Assembly: GCA_033182465.1 (NCBI GenBank)
Contig: CP137323.1
Span: 496,001 to 560,000 of the forward strand
Origin: Sanghuangporus weigelae
Lineage: Eukaryota > Basidiomycota > Agaricomycetes > Hymenochaetales > Hymenochaetaceae
DNA: 64,000 nt
Direction of reading: 5' to 3'
This document shows positions 1-9,735 of the stretch, piece after piece (positions within the stretch are counted from its first letter, which is position 1; the number at the start of each line of letters is the position of its first letter). The notes below the pieces were generated by a model. That model was not told where the DNA came from and did not search any database. It saw only the letters and a list, made by a program, of their open reading frames with translations. The position numbers and the translations under genes were made by a program.

Positions 1-95
1 TCAGGACTGGGTTCGGTAAGCTGAACGCTTATAGAGGTAAGACGGGGCTGGTCGAGGAGATGTTGAGCCAGGTGCTTGAGAACGACAGGGTATAG
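1..95 (+). CDS. 3' end of an unidentified gene (partial)
   Basis: An open frame enters from the left edge and ends at a TAG at 93-95. About 30 codons are visible, reading RTGFGKLNAYRGKTGLVEEM and then a short acidic tail. I do not recognise the family. The frame is the only one open from the edge and its composition looks coding. The following 400 bases are pyrimidine-rich and look like a 3' untranslated or intergenic region. Confidence 0.45.
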   Translation, partial: RTGFGKLNAYRGKTGLVEEMLSQVLENDRV

Positions 96-1079
96 AGTGT
101 TGAGTGTTGGTCTTTATTTGGTGCTGCTATGTACGCTTTCTGCACCCTCGAACGGACTCTCGAAGAAATGTATCAAACTACTCGTGCTTCCGTTTCCTCC
201 ATCCATTTGTTTTCTCTGCTGTTGTTTTGCTATTCCCTATTGCTTGATGATACCCGCTCACCAATTCCTCTCTTCCCTCCACTGCTCCTACACTTTAACC
301 CTTTCCCTATCCAGTTGTCCACCCTCCCCTATCGCTACTACACCTGAAATGGGTATCACGAGCTCTCCCTATTCCAGAATCATTCGTCGCCGTTCCAGAC
401 TTTCGCCTCCCATTCACTCTTGTCCTCCCTTCTCCCTTTCTTGTCCCAATACATTCGCCGTTTACAGCTATGCTCTCGTTTGTTCTTGTTCTTGTTTTGC
501 GCCTGAAGTATAAAATGCTACGGTCAAATTCGAAAATCTTGCCGTGGACAGTATATGTACGTATGCATGTAAGTGTATGTTTTGCATTTCTCTTTCGACC
601 CCTACCCGGTATGTGCCCTCTCTAGGTCTATTTCCCTCTGAACAAACAATCTTGATTTTATGATTGTGGTTGTTCCACCACAATGCACTTCGTTTTTTTT
701 TTTGTGGGGAAGAATGCGGCATCACTAGCGAGAGTGGTTGAGATAGGGTACGACTTCGAGTTGTACTATATGCGGACCACCCCGTATTGTAGTAACGTTC
801 GATGACATGAAGTCGGTGAGGAGGCGCAATACACATACTTCAGATCTTTGTACTAATCAGTTTTATCTTTGGTTCTATTATTATCGGGGTCCGAGCGAGA
901 TTACAAGCAACAACATCTCTGACCGCGAGATCCTTCCTTCTCCAAGCCAGCAAGAAATGTCCCTCCCTCAACTCTTCTGAGCCACAATGCACATGATCAT
1001 TCTTGAAACAGAATGAAGAACCTTTTAGCTGAGGTTCTCTTCAATACATTTCGTATCCGAACATTACTGGTATCACCTT
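96..1079. other. Intergenic stretch, no gene seen
   Basis: Pyrimidine-rich (TC/CCT) sequence up to about 520, then mixed sequence. The open frames here are low-complexity Ser/Pro/Leu strings in several frames at once, which is what CT-rich non-coding DNA produces. No splice-linked coding exon or repeat was found. Confidence 0.5.
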
Positions 1080-1085
1080 GTATTC

Positions 1086-1370
1086 TTGTCTATCCATTGT
1101 CGACGAATACCAGAAGAAACTTTCATTGAGGTCCTTCGGCTCTTGCCCACTCTCGAAGACTTCCGATTTATCAACTCATCTGTGTCCCCACACTTCTTCC
1201 GCGAGCTTATGGTGGCAGAAAGTGAAACCAATCTGCTTTGTTCCTTACTCGAGATACAAATACTGCTGCGGAGGATGACGTTTTGGGGGGACGCAATGTA
1301 AAGCGGGCACGGTGTGATCTCCATGCCTAAGTCTCGAGCGCAATTTATGGAGTCATTCAGAAAAGTTGGA
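1086..1370 (+). pseudogene. F-box/LRR protein fragment (C-terminal part)
   Basis: The frame at 1086-1301 carries FIEVLRLLPTLEDFRF then SSVSPHFFRELMVAE. This is the same block found in the three larger F-box copies of this window (for example ILRLLPTLQEFRY at 19.4 kb and ILRLIPTLKDFRY at 58.7 kb). After a stop it continues in a degraded form at about 1320-1370 as SRAQFMESFRK, again matching the paralogues (SRAQISDSFK, SRADIMESFR). There is no N-terminal F-box part. It is a decayed C-terminal remnant of a tandem copy. Confidence 0.7.
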
Positions 1371-1499
1371 CTATCCTTAAATGCATAAGAAAAGGTCGAC
1401 GTCACCCTTTTGAAGAATCTTTCTGCAGCCGATTGAAAAGAAGTATCTAGGAAGAACCTTTTGTTTATAACACCTTTTTATATTCTCCCTGAAGTTCCA

Positions 1500-2120
1500 C
1501 TTAAATTACCTAAGTCGGTACCATGGCTCTGAATTTTTTGTCTTAGTCTTTGACGACTTTTCAGCTTCGACTTCTTCCATCTTTCTTGAACTCGCATCAT
1601 CTTTTCTTCCACTCCCCGATGAAATTCTTTCCACAGTATTGCGATAAGCGTCAGCGTCCCGAAAACACTCCTTGAAAATGTCGTGCATATACTATTGTCA
1701 TTCATGTCGCTGTTTCCATCGTCAGTGGAATCAGTGCGCTAACAAGGATACAGTTGATGTAGAAGATTAACTTTGAAATTTGTTTCTCACATTTACTCTG
1801 GGTAGATGCAAAGAACTAGGCAATTCACGCTTGCCGCGCATGAGGTTTGCTTATATAAAGCTGTCAGTTACCTCAGAAAGGGATTGACGTATAAGATAAA
1901 ACTTGGGGAATGGATGCCTTACGACAAGACGCCAAGAGAGCAAGGCCTATTATATTGAGGGTGAGGATGAATCGATACACAATAACATTGACGTTTAGTG
2001 GCTGGTGGCTGCGTTACGTCCTCACACCATTTACGTAATACATTCATGAAAGAGAACCTCCCTCACTACTCAGTACCTCTATCTTCTCATCCACTACTCC
2101 GCATCCGCATACTAAGAAGT
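1500..2120. other. Intergenic stretch upstream of the split F-box gene
   Basis: No convincing gene. The sequence is AT-balanced and interrupted in all frames. It probably contains the promoter of the F-box gene that starts at 2121. Confidence 0.4.
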
Positions 2121-2604
2121 ATGAGCATTAAAAGGATTCCTCCCGAAATTCTTTCCGGTATATTCCTCGAATGTGTGTCTCGACCGCACTACTACGAGAG
2201 TTACAGTTTCCGTCGGCTACTCCATATCTCGCATGTCTGCCATGTCTGGCGCGAGATCGCAATTTCTGACGGACGTTTATGGTCATACTTCTATGCCGAT
2301 AACTTATTGCTCGTTTGTACTAGAGACCCCAAGGCAATCTTCGATGTTTTTCTCGCGCGAACGAATGGAGCTCTCCTTCATTTTCAGCTCGCCTTCGATT
2401 TCGGAACTGGTAACTCAGGAAAGGAAAGGGCTGAACTCGCGGTATACATGATAAACACATTGTTGTCGCAGCAGCATCGATGGAGAGTGTTTTCGTTGGA
2501 CTTGAGCGACAGTCCTTATTTGCCAGTCCTCGACTTGACGAACATGCCGATGTTGACCATACTGTATCTGTCTTGCAGAGGCAATACGAAGGCTTTCATT
2601 GATA
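2121..2604 (+). pseudogene. F-box/LRR gene, 5' half (split by mobile element)
   Basis: Starts at ATG 2121 with MSIKRIPPEILSGIF, a typical agaricomycete F-box opening. HVCHVWREIAISDGRLWS, the second F-box helix region, follows. Then come a spacer, ERAELAVYMINTLLSQQ and an LRR-like strand (LTNMPMLTILYL). F-box proteins usually act as substrate adaptors of SCF ubiquitin ligases. The frame is open upstream to 1998, but paralogue comparison favours 2121. The gene is cut after the codons for Ala-Phe-Ile-Asp (2601-2603) by the terminal repeat of a mobile element; its other half lies at 18923-19790. Paralogues at 58.2 and 60.5 kb run through this point as SIDVGKSPKLK and SIDFRRSSKLK. Confidence 0.85.
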
Positions 2605-2629
2605 CAGTCATTAACCGGTCCTTTAAACA

Positions 2630-3003
2630 GTACCATTCCTTTAAACACCTTACGTTTTCTCACTCAATTCTTCATCCCTCACCACAAGAAAAATGTTGAA
2701 GATGCAAAGTGTATATCTGAATTGATATCCAAATTTTTAAGTAAATCGGGCAAGTTGTTGGGTCAGGAAAAATTAGACACTGGTCAAATTTATGTGAAAC
2801 CAGTAAACCTCACTCTGATCAAATTGGTCCTGTGCATTTTTCTGTCAACCAATGTGGATTCTGAGTTTATTAGCTAATATCACTCTATTATGAGTGTCTT
2901 ATCTTATATTTTCATGGAGGAATATGCTTTGAGTAAATTAATGCAAGCCAAACAAGCAAAAAATGTGACAGATGCACAAACCATTTATTTTACATAATGT
3001 GAT
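2630..3003. other. MITE interior left of the retrotransposon
   Basis: About 370 bases of AT-rich sequence belonging to the MITE. Several stops in every frame; no gene or RNA recognised. Confidence 0.5.
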
Positions 3004-3008
3004 CAATG

Positions 3009-3428
3009 TGTTAGGCGGCGAGACTAACAGACGTCGATCTCGAGGCGGCCAACACAACAACAAACAACAGGCTAAACGCGAGTTGTCGAGCTAGACACAA
3101 GCTATGTCGAAGTGAAGGTAAGTAGAATTCAGCAAACTAGTAGTACAAGAGTAGGTACCTATGTCGAAGTGAAGGTAAGTAGAATAGTAAGACAAGGAAT
3201 CGAAAGAGTCAAACTATCTACTTATATAGGCTTCGAGCGCGTGAAAGGTCTACTCTAATAAGGAATCACATGACGAGGGAGCGGGGTGATTAGTGAGCCT
3301 GGTAGAACATCGTAGAACATTCTAACGAGTGGATGAGTAATCACAAAGAAAATAAAAGAAAAGGAAAAGAATATTAAAATCAAAGGATGACGTAAGAAAA
3401 GAAAAAGGAAAATGTTCGAGTCCTAACA
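3009..3428 (-). repeat. 3' LTR of the Gypsy element
   Basis: 420 bp, begins TGTTAGG and ends CCTAACA on either strand. It contains an internal direct repeat, CTATGTCGAAGTGAAGGTAA, at about 3102 and 3160. Same length and apparently same sequence as 9222-9641. Confidence 0.95.
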
Positions 3429-3440
3429 TCACCCCCCCTT
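3429..3440 (-). other. Polypurine tract of the Gypsy element
   Basis: On the minus strand the sequence AAGGGGGGGTGA directly abuts the 3' LTR, the position expected for the plus-strand primer. It doubles as coding sequence: it holds the last codons of pol (Lys-Gly-Gly) and the TGA stop at 3429-3431. Confidence 0.8.
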
Positions 3441-6400
3441 CAAGGTTGGGCGTCCCGACCAACCGCTATATCCTTCCGAGGTTGTGAACTTACGTATCGC
3501 ACGAAGACTCTGACGGGGTATCGACAACTTCCTTGGAGCGCCTGGATGCTTTCGATAGAACTCGTCGACTGCTTCCTTAGCATTATCTCCAATGTCCGAT
3601 TCGGGTTGCCAAGTTGCTTCCTCGTATCCAACCCACTTGACAAGGAATTGAAGCTTTCCTCTATGAAGACGTGAGTCAAGTAGTTCTTCGACCTCGTATT
3701 CTTCTTCATCGTCAACAAGAACAGGTGGCGGTGGTGGAGGTTTCTTCTGAGACTCGAAAGACGGTTCGACGGCCGGTTTGAGCAGGACCTCGTTGAAGAC
3801 GGGGTGGACTTGCCTCCAAGTGCGTGGTAACTTGAGCCGATATGCGCTTGCTCCGACCTTTTCGACGATCTCGAAAGGGCCGAACCACTTGTCGTCCATC
3901 TTTTTCGTCGGTCTTATCGTCTTGATGTTACGCCCATCAAGAAAAACCTTGCTGCCTGCTTCGTATTCCATTGACTTTCCTGCGTGACGATCGTAGAAAC
4001 GTTTCATGTCTTCGTTGGCCTTGACGAGGTTAGCTTGCGCGAGTTCATGAATACCCTTGACGTGCTTCGCAAATTCTTCAGCTGACATGTTCGAAGATGA
4101 AGTTCGAACACCCGTGAACCCTGTTGGATGTACTCCCGCATTGACAAAGAATGGGGACAGCTTCGTTGCTGAGTGTTCGCGGTTGTTGTATGCGAACTCT
4201 GCAAGCGCTAACCAGTCTGCCCAGTCCGATTGACGGTGGTTGACGTACAGCCTTAGGTATTGTTCGAGTTCTTGATTAACTCGCTCGGTTTGGCCGTCGG
4301 TCTGGGGATGGTACGCCGTCGAGGGGTTACCTTCGATATGGAGGAGTTTGTACAATTCCCTCATCATCTTGGCATCGAACTGAACGCCCCTGTCGTGAAT
4401 GATTTTCTTCGGCAGTCCGTGTAGTCGGAAGACTTGATCGCGATAGATACGTGCCATGCCCTCCGCCGTCAGTTTCGTTGTTGTTGGGATCGCATGAATC
4501 TGTTTGCTAAAGCGATCAACTATGACACATATCGCATTGAAACCGTTGGACTCAGGGAGTTCTCCGATCAGGTCGACCGTGACAATCTGCCATGGCGCCT
4601 CCGGTACTTCGTTCGGGTGCAAAACCTTTGCCCTCGTTACTCGCAGAGCCTTCGTTCGTTGACACCGATCACAACCTCGCACGTAGTTCCGAACATCGAC
4701 ATACATGTTTGGCCACCAGAAGCTTCGGCTTACCATTGACACCGTCTTATTTGCTCCCGGGTGTCCTGCCAGCGTCGAGTCGTGACATTCCTTCATGACA
4801 GCTTCTCTTATCGATGTTGGTACAAAGACGTTCCAGAACTTCTTCGAGCTCGTTGTCGACACCTTGACCGTTACCTCCTTTGACCACACGCCATCCTTGA
4901 GTACTAGTCCTGACGGTCTTTCCCCGTCATCCGTGTCTTCCTGTGCCTTCTTGATCGTCTCGACAAGTGAGTCCCTGGACGTGTTAACCGTTGCTCGTAC
5001 CAACCATTCATCCTTGATGAACGTGACGTTTTCATTGTCGTGCTCACCCTTGTCGTAGTCTGCACGTCGCGACAATAAATCCGCTTTTCCGAGCGTCTTT
5101 CCCGGCTTGTGTACGAGCATGAAGTCAAACTCTGCCAGGTCAAGTCGCCAACGAGCTTGTCGACGGTTTAGCTTCTGAGGGGCCTTGAAGTACGTCAGGT
5201 TTGCATGATCAGTCCAAACCTCGAATGGTTGATTGGCCCCTTGGAGGTATTGACGCCATTCCTTGAGCGCTTGAACAATAGCGAGCATCTCTTTGTCATA
5301 AATCTCGTAGTTCCGTTCCGCATCTAGTAACGTCGACGATCGATACGCAACAACCTTCCATTTGCCTTTTTGTCTCTGAAGGAGCACACCTCCAGTTGCA
5401 AAGTCCGATGCATCAGCCTCGACACGGAAAGGGTCGTCATTGTTCGGAATGGCCAGGACCGGAGGACTACTCAAACGCTCCTTCAACTCCTCGAACGCAC
5501 GCTGTTCCTCCTCTCCCCACTTCCACTCTGCTTTACCCGTCAGCGACGTGAGCGGCTTGACAACCGAGCTGTACCCTTCAACAAAACGACGTAGCCAGTT
5601 TCCTAGACCGAGAAACTGTTGTAGTTCATGGACATTCTTTGGAACGGGCCATTCTTGGACTGCGATCGTCTTTTTCGGATCCATACGCACTTCGCCGTTA
5701 CCGATGATGTGGCCGAGATATTTGACAGTACTAACCTTGAACTCACATTTCTGCGGCTTTAGGAAAAGCTTGTTCTTACGCAGAATCTCGAAGACTCGTC
5801 TTGTTCGTTCGCGATGTTCTTCCAGGGTGTCCGAGAATATGAGTATGTCGTCGAGGTAAATGATGACAACGCCTTCATGAATCAATTCTCGGAATATGTC
5901 GTTCATGAATCCTTGGAAGGTAGCCGGCGCATTGCATAAGCCAAAGAACATTACCGTCGGTTCAAACAATCCTAGGTTTGTCCTGAACGCTGCCTTCCAC
6001 TCGTCACCTTCGCGGATCCGGATGTTGTAATATCCCCAGCGGACGTCGAGCTTGGTGATGTACTTAGCATCCTTGACCTTATCGATGAGCTCGTTGATCA
6101 GTGGCAACGGGTACTTATTCTTGACCGTTCCGTCGTTGAGCTTTCGATAGTCCTGAATCGCTCGCAAGCTCCCATCTTCCTTCTTGATAAAGAAGAACGG
6201 CGACGCCATCGGAGATTTCGACTGTCTAATGCGTCCCGATGCAAGGTTTTCTTCAATAAACGCCTTCATCGCTTCCTGTTCCTTGGGCGACAATGGGTAC
6301 ACCTTACAATCGCTTGGCTTGAAGTCCGGTTTCAGGTCGATAGCGTGGTCCCACGTCCGATGATCGGGCAATTGCTCGAACGATTCCTCGCTAAAAACAT

Positions 6401-7370
6401 CTGCAAACTCTTCCAGATAGGGGGGCCACTTCGTCGCTTCCTTCATCCAGACCCTCCGCACGTAGTCATCATCCGCCTCCTCATTCGACAGCGTAGACGC
6501 GCATTCGTCAGGGCATCGTGTGAAGTCAATTTTACCGATCTTCCAGTCAATCTCTGGGTTGTGCTTCCGCAACCAGTCATGACCGAGGAAAATGTTGGAT
6601 GATGCCAACGACGTGACTGCTAGACGGATCTCCTCTTCATGTTTCCCAAAGATCATACGTACAATCACGTATTCCTTGATCAGTCCGCTTTCGTTGCTTG
6701 TTCCATCAGCATTGAAGACGGGCCTTGGACGAATATACCTTTGCGTATGGAAACCGTACCGTTTGACGAAACCTTCATCGATGCAGGAGCCCGTGCATCC
6801 CGAGTCAATGAGTGCATGCGCATCGATCAGATACTCGTCTTGCTTCATCGGGTTCAAGGCGTCCACTTCGTCATCATTCGCCACCTGTGGATGTACGATG
6901 CTAACGAATGCGTCAAGTTCCTGACCGCCACTCCTCCTGATGAACTGTCCACACGTCGCATCTTCTATGCCTTCGCGCCATACTTCAGCCGCGCGTCTGC
7001 CAACCACACTCCACACTGCCTCAGTATCGTTCGCCTGGGCAACAACGTTCTCACGGTAAGGTTCTTCCGTCACAACCTCATTTTTTATAGCGGTTTGAAT
7101 CCGCTCATCTGCCCTTAGCACTTCTGAGCCGCCTCCTTGCGCACTCACTCTTCTAGCAAACAGCTCGTTATAGACGCTGAAGTCTTCCTCGTCTTCTGAC
7201 TCACTGGGAATCACGTCGGATAGGACATTTCGAAGGTTAAAACCGCCTCGTATATTCGCATCTTGGTAGTGTACATCGGGGCGATTATATTTTAACGAAC
7301 GCGACGAAAAGAGTCCTTTAGCTATTTGACCAGTCGTTCCGACGTTTACGCCTGGTCGTCCTGAAAACCC
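3429..7370 (-). CDS. pol: Gypsy Pol polyprotein (protease, RT, RNase H, integrase, chromodomain)
   Basis: Open frame of about 1,313 codons in the -1 frame relative to gag, starting at the frameshift site 7364-7370. The first Val/Met-type start (7214) is a GTG, so independent initiation is unlikely. Domains in order: aspartic protease (ALIDSGCTGSCID); reverse transcriptase (KLDVRWGYYNIRI, YLDDILIFS); RNase H (EADASDFATGGVLL, WTDHANLTYF); integrase with H..H..C..C zinc finger (HPGANK to GCDRCQ) and D,D,E residues (TVDLIGELP, IHDRGVQF, HPQTDGQTERVNQELE); C-terminal chromodomain (YEVEELLDSRLHRGKLQFLV then KWVGY, TWQPESDI). The chromodomain probably steers integration to modified chromatin. All catalytic motifs look intact. 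The ORF ends inside the polypurine tract. Confidence 0.95.
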   Translation of the reverse strand, partial: GFSGRPGVNVGTTGQIAKGLFSSRSLKYNRPDVHYQDANIRGGFNLRNVLSDVIPSESEDEEDFSVYNELFARRVSAQGGGSEVLRADERIQTAIKNEVVTEEPYRENVVAQANDTEAVWSVVGRRAAEVWREGIEDATCGQFIRRSGGQELDAFVSIVHPQVANDDEVDALNPMKQDEYLIDAHALIDSGCTGSCIDEGFVKRYGFHTQRYIRPRPVFNADGTSNESGLIKEYVIVRMIFGKHEEEIRLAVTSLASSNIFLGHDWLRKHNPEIDWKIGKIDFTRCPDECASTLSNEEADDDYVRRVWMKEATKWPPYLEEFADVFSEESFEQLPDHRTWDHAIDLKPDFKPSDCKVYPLSPKEQEAMKAFIEENLASGRIRQSKSPMASPFFFIKKEDGSLRAIQDYRKLNDGTVKNKYPLPLINELIDKVKDAKYITKLDVRWGYYNIRIREGDEWKAAFRTNLGLFEPTVMFFGLCNAPATFQGFMNDIFRELIHEGVVIIYLDDILIFSDTLEEHRERTRRVFEILRKNKLFLKPQKCEFKVSTVKYLGHIIGNGEVRMDPKKTIAVQEWPVPKNVHELQQFLGLGNWLRRFVEGYSSVVKPLTSLTGKAEWKWGEEEQRAFEELKERLSSPPVLAIPNNDDPFRVEADASDFATGGVLLQRQKGKWKVVAYRSSTLLDAERNYEIYDKEMLAIVQALKEWRQYLQGANQPFEVWTDHANLTYFKAPQKLNRRQARWRLDLAEFDFMLVHKPGKTLGKADLLSRRADYDKGEHDNENVTFIKDEWLVRATVNTSRDSLVETIKKAQEDTDDGERPSGLVLKDGVWSKEVTVKVSTTSSKKFWNVFVPTSIREAVMKECHDSTLAGHPGANKTVSMVSRSFWWPNMYVDVRNYVRGCDRCQRTKALRVTRAKVLHPNEVPEAPWQIVTVDLIGELPESNGFNAICVIVDRFSKQIHAIPTTTKLTAEGMARIYRDQVFRLHGLPKKIIHDRGVQFDAKMMRELYKLLHIEGNPSTAYHPQTDGQTERVNQELEQYLRLYVNHRQSDWADWLALAEFAYNNREHSATKLSPFFVNAGVHPTGFTGVRTSSSNMSAEEFAKHVKGIHELAQANLVKANEDMKRFYDRHAGKSMEYEAGSKVFLDGRNIKTIRPTKKMDDKWFGPFEIVEKVGASAYRLKLPRTWRQVHPVFNEVLLKPAVEPSFESQKKPPPPPPVLVDDEEEYEVEELLDSRLHRGKLQFLVKWVGYEEATWQPESDIGDNAKEAVDEFYRKHPGAPRKLSIPRQSLRAIRKFTTSEGYSGWSGRPTLKGG
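7328..7370 (-). promoter_or_regulatory. Predicted -1 ribosomal frameshift signal, gag to pol
   Basis: On the minus strand the gag codons GAG GGT TTT contain the slippery heptamer G GGT TTT (7370 down to 7364), a perfect X XXY YYZ site. A TGA immediately upstream closes the pol frame, so the overlap begins exactly at the heptamer. A 6-nt spacer follows, then GACCAG (7352-7357) pairs with CTGGTC (7328-7333) around an 18-nt loop. Slippage here gives a Gag-Pol fusion with no missing residues. The signal is read from sequence; efficiency is not known. Confidence 0.75.
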
Positions 7371-8821
7371 TCACCGTCGACTATCTCTTCCAGCTCAGCT
7401 GGCACTGCTCGCACGTCGACACTTTCGAAGTCTGATTCCTTCGCATTGCCGAGCTCTTCGAGTAACGCCAGTCTGTCTTCTGGTTCGAAGGCAGCGATGA
7501 TGGACCGTATTGCCTCACGACCGCGTGGGCAATCTCTGATAAAGTGGCCGACCCTGCCACACTTGTAGCACGCACGTTGGGCACGTGCTTGGTTCATGGC
7601 GACGTCCATGGGCTGACCGAGTCCTCCATACGTCACTCCTGTTGCGTCGCGACGATCGGCTCGAGGGAAAGGAGCACTCTGCCTTACTGGCTGTTGAGGG
7701 GCTTGGGCGTACGGTCGAGCGAACCCTTGCGGCCTGGCTGGTAGTGTTGCTAGGCACTGTTGTTCTCGTCGTTGCGCATGGACGTACTTGATCTGTCGCT
7801 CAACGTTATCGACCGTGACGGCACGTTTCCTCCACTGCATATACGTTGTCGGGGTAGGGTCTGTTCGCATTACACCATCGACGACAGCGGAGTTGAGCGC
7901 CTTCATGAGTTTGGCGATGAGCGTACCATCATGTTCCGACTTCGTAAGCCCTGCGCGCACGCGCTCGATGTCGAAGTCGTTTAGGAACTTGTCTGCTTCC
8001 TGCTCGCCTTGCCTCATTGTATCTAACTTGTCGAATGCCTTCTGGTGACGATTCGGATCCTCAAACGAGACGTTAAGCTTGTCGAGGAAAGCCGTCCACG
8101 TCTCTGTAATGCTCAAGCTCCCGCTCTGCGATGCCCACTCGACATAGTTCTCTGCCCATGTCGACGCACTCCCGCTCTTCAGGTACGAGAGGACAAACAT
8201 GATCTTGTCCTTGTCGTCTTGGAAACGGGACTCGTACGATGCGAGATACAACAGTACCTCTCGGCGAAAGTCAACATAATCATCGCCGCCTGAGAACTCC
8301 CGTGGGGGTGCGACACCCTTCTTCGGTCCGCCACCTGTTGTTGTTGACCTAAGTGCCAACGCAATTGCCTGGGCCATAGCAGTGTAGTCAACCGCTGGTT
8401 GCGTCGCTGGCACTGGCGTTGTTGGGACTGGGGGAGCCATCGGTGGTTCGGGTGTCGTGTTTCGACTGCTGATCGCTGGCGTTGGTTCTCTTGGCTCGGT
8501 GAACGATAGCGATGTCTGAAGTGGGGGGGCGGTTACTGGTTCCTCCGGATCTATGAAGGTGAGGAAATGTTCGGACGGAAGGACGGAAGGAGCAACTGAT
8601 GACGTAGGAGCGTTTGATGTTGTCGGGCCTGTTTGTCTACTGCTTCTTGGAGTCCAGACAATTACACGTCCGTCTATGAGCGAGCCCCACCGTTCGCGTT
8701 CTTCAATCCAAACAGCGTCGTGGACTAGATCACCTTCGCCTCGGACTACGTAGCTGTTTCTAGATTCCGACCACCTGCTACCACTCGGGAGAGCGTCTCT
8801 CTGCTCGTCAGTTAGTTCCAC
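7346..8821 (-). CDS. gag: Gypsy Gag (capsid/nucleocapsid) protein
   Basis: 491 codons. The N-terminal 150 residues are Pro/Thr-rich. A retrotransposon gag capsid-like region follows at about residues 170-330 (REFSGGDDYVDFRREVLLYL, then FLDKLNVSFEDPNRHQKAFD), and a CCHC zinc knuckle CYKCGRVGHFIRDC near residue 417-430. This packages RNA and forms the particle. The gene ends in TAA at 7346-7348, 18 nt past the slippery heptamer, so normal termination gives Gag and slippage gives Gag-Pol. The start ATG at 8821 lies about 400 nt after the 5' LTR. Confidence 0.93.
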   Translation of the reverse strand: MELTDEQRDALPSGSRWSESRNSYVVRGEGDLVHDAVWIEERERWGSLIDGRVIVWTPRSSRQTGPTTSNAPTSSVAPSVLPSEHFLTFIDPEEPVTAPPLQTSLSFTEPREPTPAISSRNTTPEPPMAPPVPTTPVPATQPAVDYTAMAQAIALALRSTTTGGGPKKGVAPPREFSGGDDYVDFRREVLLYLASYESRFQDDKDKIMFVLSYLKSGSASTWAENYVEWASQSGSLSITETWTAFLDKLNVSFEDPNRHQKAFDKLDTMRQGEQEADKFLNDFDIERVRAGLTKSEHDGTLIAKLMKALNSAVVDGVMRTDPTPTTYMQWRKRAVTVDNVERQIKYVHAQRREQQCLATLPARPQGFARPYAQAPQQPVRQSAPFPRADRRDATGVTYGGLGQPMDVAMNQARAQRACYKCGRVGHFIRDCPRGREAIRSIIAAFEPEDRLALLEELGNAKESDFESVDVRAVPAELEEIVDGEGFQDDQA

Positions 8822-9221
8822 GGTGATATGCTGGGGGCGGGACGGGGACCGGCGTGTTCGAGCGGGTCCGACCTCTGGTAACCGGCTCGTCTTGGAAGTT
8901 AACGACTACGCGGAAAACTCCTATGCGAATGACGAACGATAGACTTATCGATGACTGGACCTTGTATGTTACCCACGAGCACGTCAAATGAGCACGCCAC
9001 CAGATGCTGATACGGAGCGCCACGTTGATGTGATCGGTTGTTGGGGGTTAGACTATCGGGACACGTCGGAGTCGATTGGACAACGACGGGCTAGATAGGG
9101 GTTGCTCGGATGAATCCGGGATGGGCGCGGTGATGAACCGTCGACGTTAACTCCTTGCGTGGAGTAGCGATAGCGAGCGCGAACAAACGTTTACGCGGGC
9201 TAGAGGTAGGTCTTACTATTA
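8822..9221 (-). other. Untranslated leader of the Gypsy element
   Basis: 400 bases between the 5' LTR and the gag ATG, expected to hold the primer-binding and packaging signals. Immediately after the LTR the minus strand reads TAATAGTAAGACC rather than a TGG-type tRNA complement. No ORF. Confidence 0.6.
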
Positions 9222-9641
9222 TGTTAGGCGGCGAGACTAACAGACGTCGATCTCGAGGCGGCCAACACAACAACAAACAACAGGCTAAACGCGAGTTGTC
9301 GAGCTAGACACAAGCTATGTCGAAGTGAAGGTAAGTAGAATTCAGCAAACTAGTAGTACAAGAGTAGGTACCTATGTCGAAGTGAAGGTAAGTAGAATAG
9401 TAAGACAAGGAATCGAAAGAGTCAAACTATCTACTTATATAGGCTTCGAGCGCGTGAAAGGTCTACTCTAATAAGGAATCACATGACGAGGGAGCGGGGT
9501 GATTAGTGAGCCTGGTAGAACATCGTAGAACATTCTAACGAGTGGATGAGTAATCACAAAGAAAATAAAAGAAAAGGAAAAGAATATTAAAATCAAAGGA
9601 TGACGTAAGAAAAGAAAAAGGAAAATGTTCGAGTCCTAACA
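9222..9641 (-). repeat. 5' LTR of the Gypsy element
   Basis: 420 bp, TGTTAGG..CCTAACA, same as the left LTR as far as can be read. Followed by the CAATG target duplication at 9642-9646. Transcription on the minus strand should start here. Confidence 0.95.
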
Positions 9642-9735
9642 CAATGTTGTTATTGCCAAGTCGGCAAATTAGCCGATATTGGATGCTTATCTGTAAGGGA
9701 TCTGGTGACGGTGCCAGACCTAAATCGCCAGTCCA

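Larger units (their letters stand above)
3009..9641 (-). mobile_element. Complete Ty3/Gypsy LTR retrotransposon (chromovirus type)
   Basis: The element has two 420-bp LTRs at 3009-3428 and 9222-9641. It is flanked by a 5-bp target duplication CAATG at 3004-3008 and 9642-9646. It is transcribed on the minus strand: gag at 7346-8821, pol at 3429-7370, and a polypurine tract next to the left LTR. Compared by eye the LTRs show no difference, which implies a recent insertion. Order protease-RT-RNase H-integrase-chromodomain marks it as Metaviridae, chromovirus group. No stop or frameshift breaks gag or pol other than the programmed one, so it may still be mobile. It sits inside the MITE. I saw no TGG-type primer-binding site directly after the 5' LTR (minus strand below 9222), so the priming tRNA or mode is open. 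Confidence 0.95.

Noticed and set aside
76-513. 145-codon ORF near the left edge
   Set aside because: Ser/Pro/Leu/Cys-rich translation of CT-rich DNA, open in overlapping registers, overlaps the end of the edge gene; compositional artefact.
5440-7118. Plus-strand ORFs of 110-159 codons within pol
   Set aside because: Antisense shadows of the conserved pol frame.
7100-7214. Independent pol start at 7214
   Set aside because: The codon there is GTG and the frame is open back to the frameshift heptamer, so Gag-Pol fusion by slippage explains it better.
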